A stretch of 64,000 nucleotides of DNA, from positions 186,001 to 250,000 of the forward strand of contig NZ_BAUX01000003.1 in the NCBI RefSeq assembly GCF_002897035.1, written 5' to 3'. Below, one piece after another: positions 61,377 to 64,000 of this stretch. The stretch is from Methylopila sp. Yamaguchi (lineage in GTDB: Bacteria; Pseudomonadota; Alphaproteobacteria; Rhizobiales; Methylopilaceae). The translations under genes were made by a program, and so were the position numbers. Each line of letters begins with the position of its first letter. Within the stretch, counting starts at the first letter, position 1. The notes beneath the pieces were generated by a model that searched no databases, was not told the DNA's origin, and saw only the letters and a program-made list of their open reading frames with translations.

Positions 61377-62174
61377 ATGGAGCAACTCAATGGGCGGCAA
61401 CACGAAATCGTGGCGCTCGCGCGTTCGGTGGGCCGCGTGGTCGTGGAGGACCTCGCCGCGCGTTTCTCCGTCACGCCGCAGACCATCCGGAAGGATCTGA
61501 ACGAACTCTGCGAGCGCCGGATGCTGTCGCGCGTGCACGGCGGCGCCACGATCGCGTCCGGGGTCGAGAACGTCGGCTACGACGCGCGCCGCTTCATCGC
61601 GCAGGACGAGAAAAGGGCGATAGGCGAGGCCGCGGCGCGGATCATTCCGAACGGCTCGTCGCTGTTCATTAACATCGGGACGACGACCGAAGAGGTGGCC
61701 CGGGCGCTCGGCCGGCACGAAGAGCTTCTCGTCATCACGAACAACCTGAACGTCGCGACCTCGCTCTACCGCCACCCCGGCGTCGACGTGATCGTCGCGG
61801 GCGGACCTGTCCGCCGCTCGGACGCCGGCATCGTCGGCGGCCCGGCCGTCGACTTCATCAAGCAGTTCAAGGTCGACTACGCGGTCATCGGCGTGTCCGC
61901 GATCGACGAGGAGGGCGCGCTTCTCGACTACGACTACCGTGAGGTCATGGTCAGCCAGGCGATCATGGAGAACGCGCGCGAAATCGTGCTCGTGGCGGAC
62001 CGGTCGAAGCTCGCCCGCAGCGCGCCGATCCGGGTCGGGCGCCTGTCGCAGGTGGACGCCTTCGTGACGGATCGCCTCGACAGCGAGGAACTCGCCGAGC
62101 TGTGCCGGCGCCATGAGGTGCGGGTGGTCGAGACCGGCCTGCGCGACGAGGTCCAGAACGAAGCGGCGCAGTGA
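61377..62174 (+). CDS. glpR: DeoR-family repressor, GlpR-like
   Basis: The 265-residue protein has the DeoR helix-turn-helix VVEDLAARFSVTPQTIRKDL (about 22-42) and a sugar-phosphate domain with NIGTTTEEVARAL and DYDYREVMVSQA, typical for GlpR. Glycerol 3-phosphate would relieve repression. The ATG at 61377 has GGAGG six bases upstream, so the longer frame from 61281 is rejected. Its stop overlaps the glpD start (GTGA). Confidence 0.92.
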   Translation: MEQLNGRQHEIVALARSVGRVVVEDLAARFSVTPQTIRKDLNELCERRMLSRVHGGATIASGVENVGYDARRFIAQDEKRAIGEAAARIIPNGSSLFINIGTTTEEVARALGRHEELLVITNNLNVATSLYRHPGVDVIVAGGPVRRSDAGIVGGPAVDFIKQFKVDYAVIGVSAIDEEGALLDYDYREVMVSQAIMENAREIVLVADRSKLARSAPIRVGRLSQVDAFVTDRLDSEELAELCRRHEVRVVETGLRDEVQNEAAQ

Positions 62175-63682
62175 TCTCTGAGGCCGGCGTCTTCGATGTC
62201 GCGATCGTCGGCGGCGGGATCAACGGCTGCGGCATCGCCCGCGACGCGGCCGGCCGCGGCCTTCGCGTGCATCTGAGCGAAGCGCGCGACCTCGGCGGCG
62301 CGACCTCGTCGGCTTCGACCAAGCTCATCCACGGCGGCCTGCGCTACCTCGAGACCTTCCAGTTCCGCCTCGTGCGCGAGGCGCTCGCCGAGCGCGAAGT
62401 TCTGCTCCGCCTTGCGCCCCACCTCGTCCGGCCGATGCGCTTCGTCCTGCCGCATCATCGAAGCCTCCGGTCCTGGCCGCTGCTCCGCTTCGGCCTGTTC
62501 CTGTACGACCGGCTTGGCGGCAAGACGACGCTTCCCGCGTCCCGCGCGCTTGATCTCGCCCGCACGCCCGAGGGCGCCGCGCTCAAGCCGAGCTTCCGCC
62601 GCGCCCTCGAATATGTGGACTGCTGGGTCGACGACAGCCGCCTCGTTGTCCTGAACGCGGTCGACGCTCGGGCGCGCGGCGCGACGATCGCACCCCGAAC
62701 CGAAGTCGTCGCGGCGGAGCAGGGCGATGGCCTCTGGCGGCTGACGCTGCAGGACCGGAGCGGCCGGCGGGACATTGCAGCGCGCGCGCTGGTCAACGCC
62801 GCAGGCCCCTGGGTCGCCGTGATGGCCGGCCGGATCGCGGGGAGCGGCGAACCTCGGGTGCGGCTCGTGCGCGGCTCCCATATCGTCACCCGCCGGTTGT
62901 TCGCGGGCGACCGGGCGTTCATCTTCCAGCATCGCGACCGCCGGGTGGTGTTCGCGATCCCCTACGAGCAGGACTTCACGCTGATCGGCACGACCGACTG
63001 CGATCACGATGGCGATCCCGCCGGGGCGATCGCGAGCCCGGAGGAGGTCCGTTACCTCTGCGACGCCGTCAGCGCTTATTTCGCGACGCCGGTTCAGCCC
63101 GCGGACGTCGTATGGAGCTTCGCAGGCGTCCGGCCCTTGCGCGACGGAGGCGGGGACGCCGCCCAGAGGGCGAGCCGGGACTACGCGCTGGAGCTCGACG
63201 TCGGGGAGGGCAGGCCGCCTTTGCTGACGGTGATCGGCGGCAAGCTGACGACCTACCGTAAGCTGGCCGAAGCGGCGCTTGGCCGGCTCGCCGGGCCGCT
63301 GGGGGTGACCGCGCCGGCCTGGACCGGCAGCGTCGCTCTTCCCGGCGGCGACTTCGGAGGGCGCGCCGAGGCGACGCTCGTCGAGGATCTGACGCGCGCC
63401 TGCCCGTTCTTCGCGTCCGCGACCGCGCAGCGGCTCGTGCGGCTCTACGGGGTCCGGGCCCCCGCGATCTTTGCGGGCGCGGCGTCGATCGAAGACCTGG
63501 GCGAAGACTTCGGCGCGGGCCTCACCGAACGCGAGGCGCGTCATCTCTTCGACGCGGAGTGGGCGCGCACCGCCGAGGACGTGCTCTGGCGGCGAACCAA
63601 GCTCGGCCTGCGGTTCGACGCGCGTCAGACGGCGCGGCTCGCCGCGTTCATGAACACCCTGTCGGAGGACGGCGCGGCATGA
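62171..63682 (+). CDS. glpD: Aerobic glycerol-3-phosphate dehydrogenase
   Basis: The 503-residue FAD enzyme starts at GTG 62171. FAD binding is [20 protein letters not shown]. The family signature [16 protein letters not shown] and the C-terminal DAO_C domain are present. It oxidises glycerol 3-phosphate to dihydroxyacetone phosphate at the membrane and passes electrons to quinone. It is coupled to glpR and to glpK by 4-base overlaps. Confidence 0.95.
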   Translation: MISEAGVFDVAIVGGGINGCGIARDAAGRGLRVHLSEARDLGGATSSASTKLIHGGLRYLETFQFRLVREALAEREVLLRLAPHLVRPMRFVLPHHRSLRSWPLLRFGLFLYDRLGGKTTLPASRALDLARTPEGAALKPSFRRALEYVDCWVDDSRLVVLNAVDARARGATIAPRTEVVAAEQGDGLWRLTLQDRSGRRDIAARALVNAAGPWVAVMAGRIAGSGEPRVRLVRGSHIVTRRLFAGDRAFIFQHRDRRVVFAIPYEQDFTLIGTTDCDHDGDPAGAIASPEEVRYLCDAVSAYFATPVQPADVVWSFAGVRPLRDGGGDAAQRASRDYALELDVGEGRPPLLTVIGGKLTTYRKLAEAALGRLAGPLGVTAPAWTGSVALPGGDFGGRAEATLVEDLTRACPFFASATAQRLVRLYGVRAPAIFAGAASIEDLGEDFGAGLTEREARHLFDAEWARTAEDVLWRRTKLGLRFDARQTARLAAFMNTLSEDGAA

Positions 63683-64000
63683 GCACGCATCTTCTCGCAA
63701 TCGACCAAGGCACGACCTCGACGCGGGCCATCCTGTTCGACGCCGGCCTCGCACCCGTCGCCTCGGCGCAGCGGGAGTTTCGTCAGATCTATCCGCGGCC
63801 GGGCTGGGTCGAGCATGACCCCGAGGATCTTTGGGCGACGACGGTCGCGACCGTCTCGGAGGCGCTGGCGCGCGCGGGCCTCCACGCAGCGGATGTGGCG
63901 GGCCTCGGGATCGCCAACCAGCGTGAGACCGTGGTGGTCTGGGAGCGCGCCACGGGCCGGGCGATACACAACGCGATTGTCTGGCAGGACCGTCGCACCG
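63679..64000 (+). CDS. glpK: Glycerol kinase, N-terminal part (cut by window end)
   Basis: The first 107 residues are present: [17 protein letters not shown] (ATP phosphate loop), [20 protein letters not shown], then [16 protein letters not shown] and AIVWQDRRT. These are hallmarks of FGGY glycerol kinases. The ATG overlaps the glpD stop (ATGA). It phosphorylates glycerol to feed GlpD. Confidence 0.95.
   Translation, partial: MSTHLLAIDQGTTSTRAILFDAGLAPVASAQREFRQIYPRPGWVEHDPEDLWATTVATVSEALARAGLHAADVAGLGIANQRETVVVWERATGRAIHNAIVWQDRRT

Noticed and set aside
1-64000. CRISPR array, prophage, plasmid origin or rRNA operon
   Set aside because: No regularly spaced repeats, phage structural genes, replication initiators or rRNA sequence were seen.

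Overview
The window is GC-rich DNA from an alphaproteobacterium, most likely a member of the Hyphomicrobiales. The pointers are a MucR/Ros zinc-finger regulator, a PdhS-like PAS histidine kinase, a DUF1476 (F1-ATPase zeta-type) protein, Phasin_2 proteins, a tRNA-His with A73 and no G-1, Irr-type iron boxes and FNR/FixK-type boxes. The PQQ enzyme, formaldehyde-dehydrogenase-like enzyme and PHA phasins would suit a methylotroph, but genus cannot be read from the sequence.

Region 1 (1-15.5 kb) is a low-oxygen stress island: the frameshifted end of an MgtA-type Mg2+ ATPase, Hsp20, a triple-BON protein, a CbADH-like alcohol dehydrogenase, a phasin-like protein, two universal stress proteins, an F1-ATPase zeta-like inhibitor, two small cytochromes c, a split YeeE/YedE transporter and an HlyD/RbbA-type ABC exporter with a frameshifted permease. 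TTGA-N6-TCAA boxes lie before several transcription units, so one FNR/FixK regulon is inferred. The island ends in IstB and IS3 remnants.

Region 2 (15.6-23.7 kb) holds small proteins, a FecI-FecR-TonB receptor iron-uptake set, a DUF2218 protein, a formaldehyde-dehydrogenase-like enzyme, small hydrophilic proteins and a short RMF-like gene that starts with TTG.

Region 3 (24-30.2 kb, minus strand) is the most unusual locus. One 1681-residue exported protein joins a galactose oxidase with all its copper and Tyr-Cys residues to PA14, discoidin, PKD and beta-propeller modules and a C-terminal di-haem CCP/MauG-like cytochrome. Two genes follow with 4-base overlaps: a monohaem cytochrome c and an SCO1-type copper chaperone. 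The layout suggests an extracytoplasmic oxidase whose H2O2 or electrons are handled by its own haem module.

Region 4 (30.5-38.1 kb) is an amide utilisation operon: AmiC sensor, AmiR antiterminator, nitrilase-superfamily amidase and a branched-chain/amide ABC transporter with a LivM-LivG fusion. A UDP-glucose dehydrogenase faces it, and both stop codons lie in one 20-bp palindrome.

Region 5 (39.7-53.2 kb) carries a PQQ dehydrogenase, an sRNA candidate, MucR, a LysR/hydrolase divergent pair, OpgG/D, ornithine decarboxylase with a long leader, a GNAT, ModABC, and bacterioferritin with Bfd under Irr-like boxes.

Region 6 (53.4-64 kb) carries the PdhS-like kinase, two phasins, tRNA-His, a hairpin-rich spacer, an AcrR-like regulator with its operator, a MipA/OmpV protein, a double-winged-helix GntR regulator and the start of a glpR-glpD-glpK glycerol operon cut by the window end.
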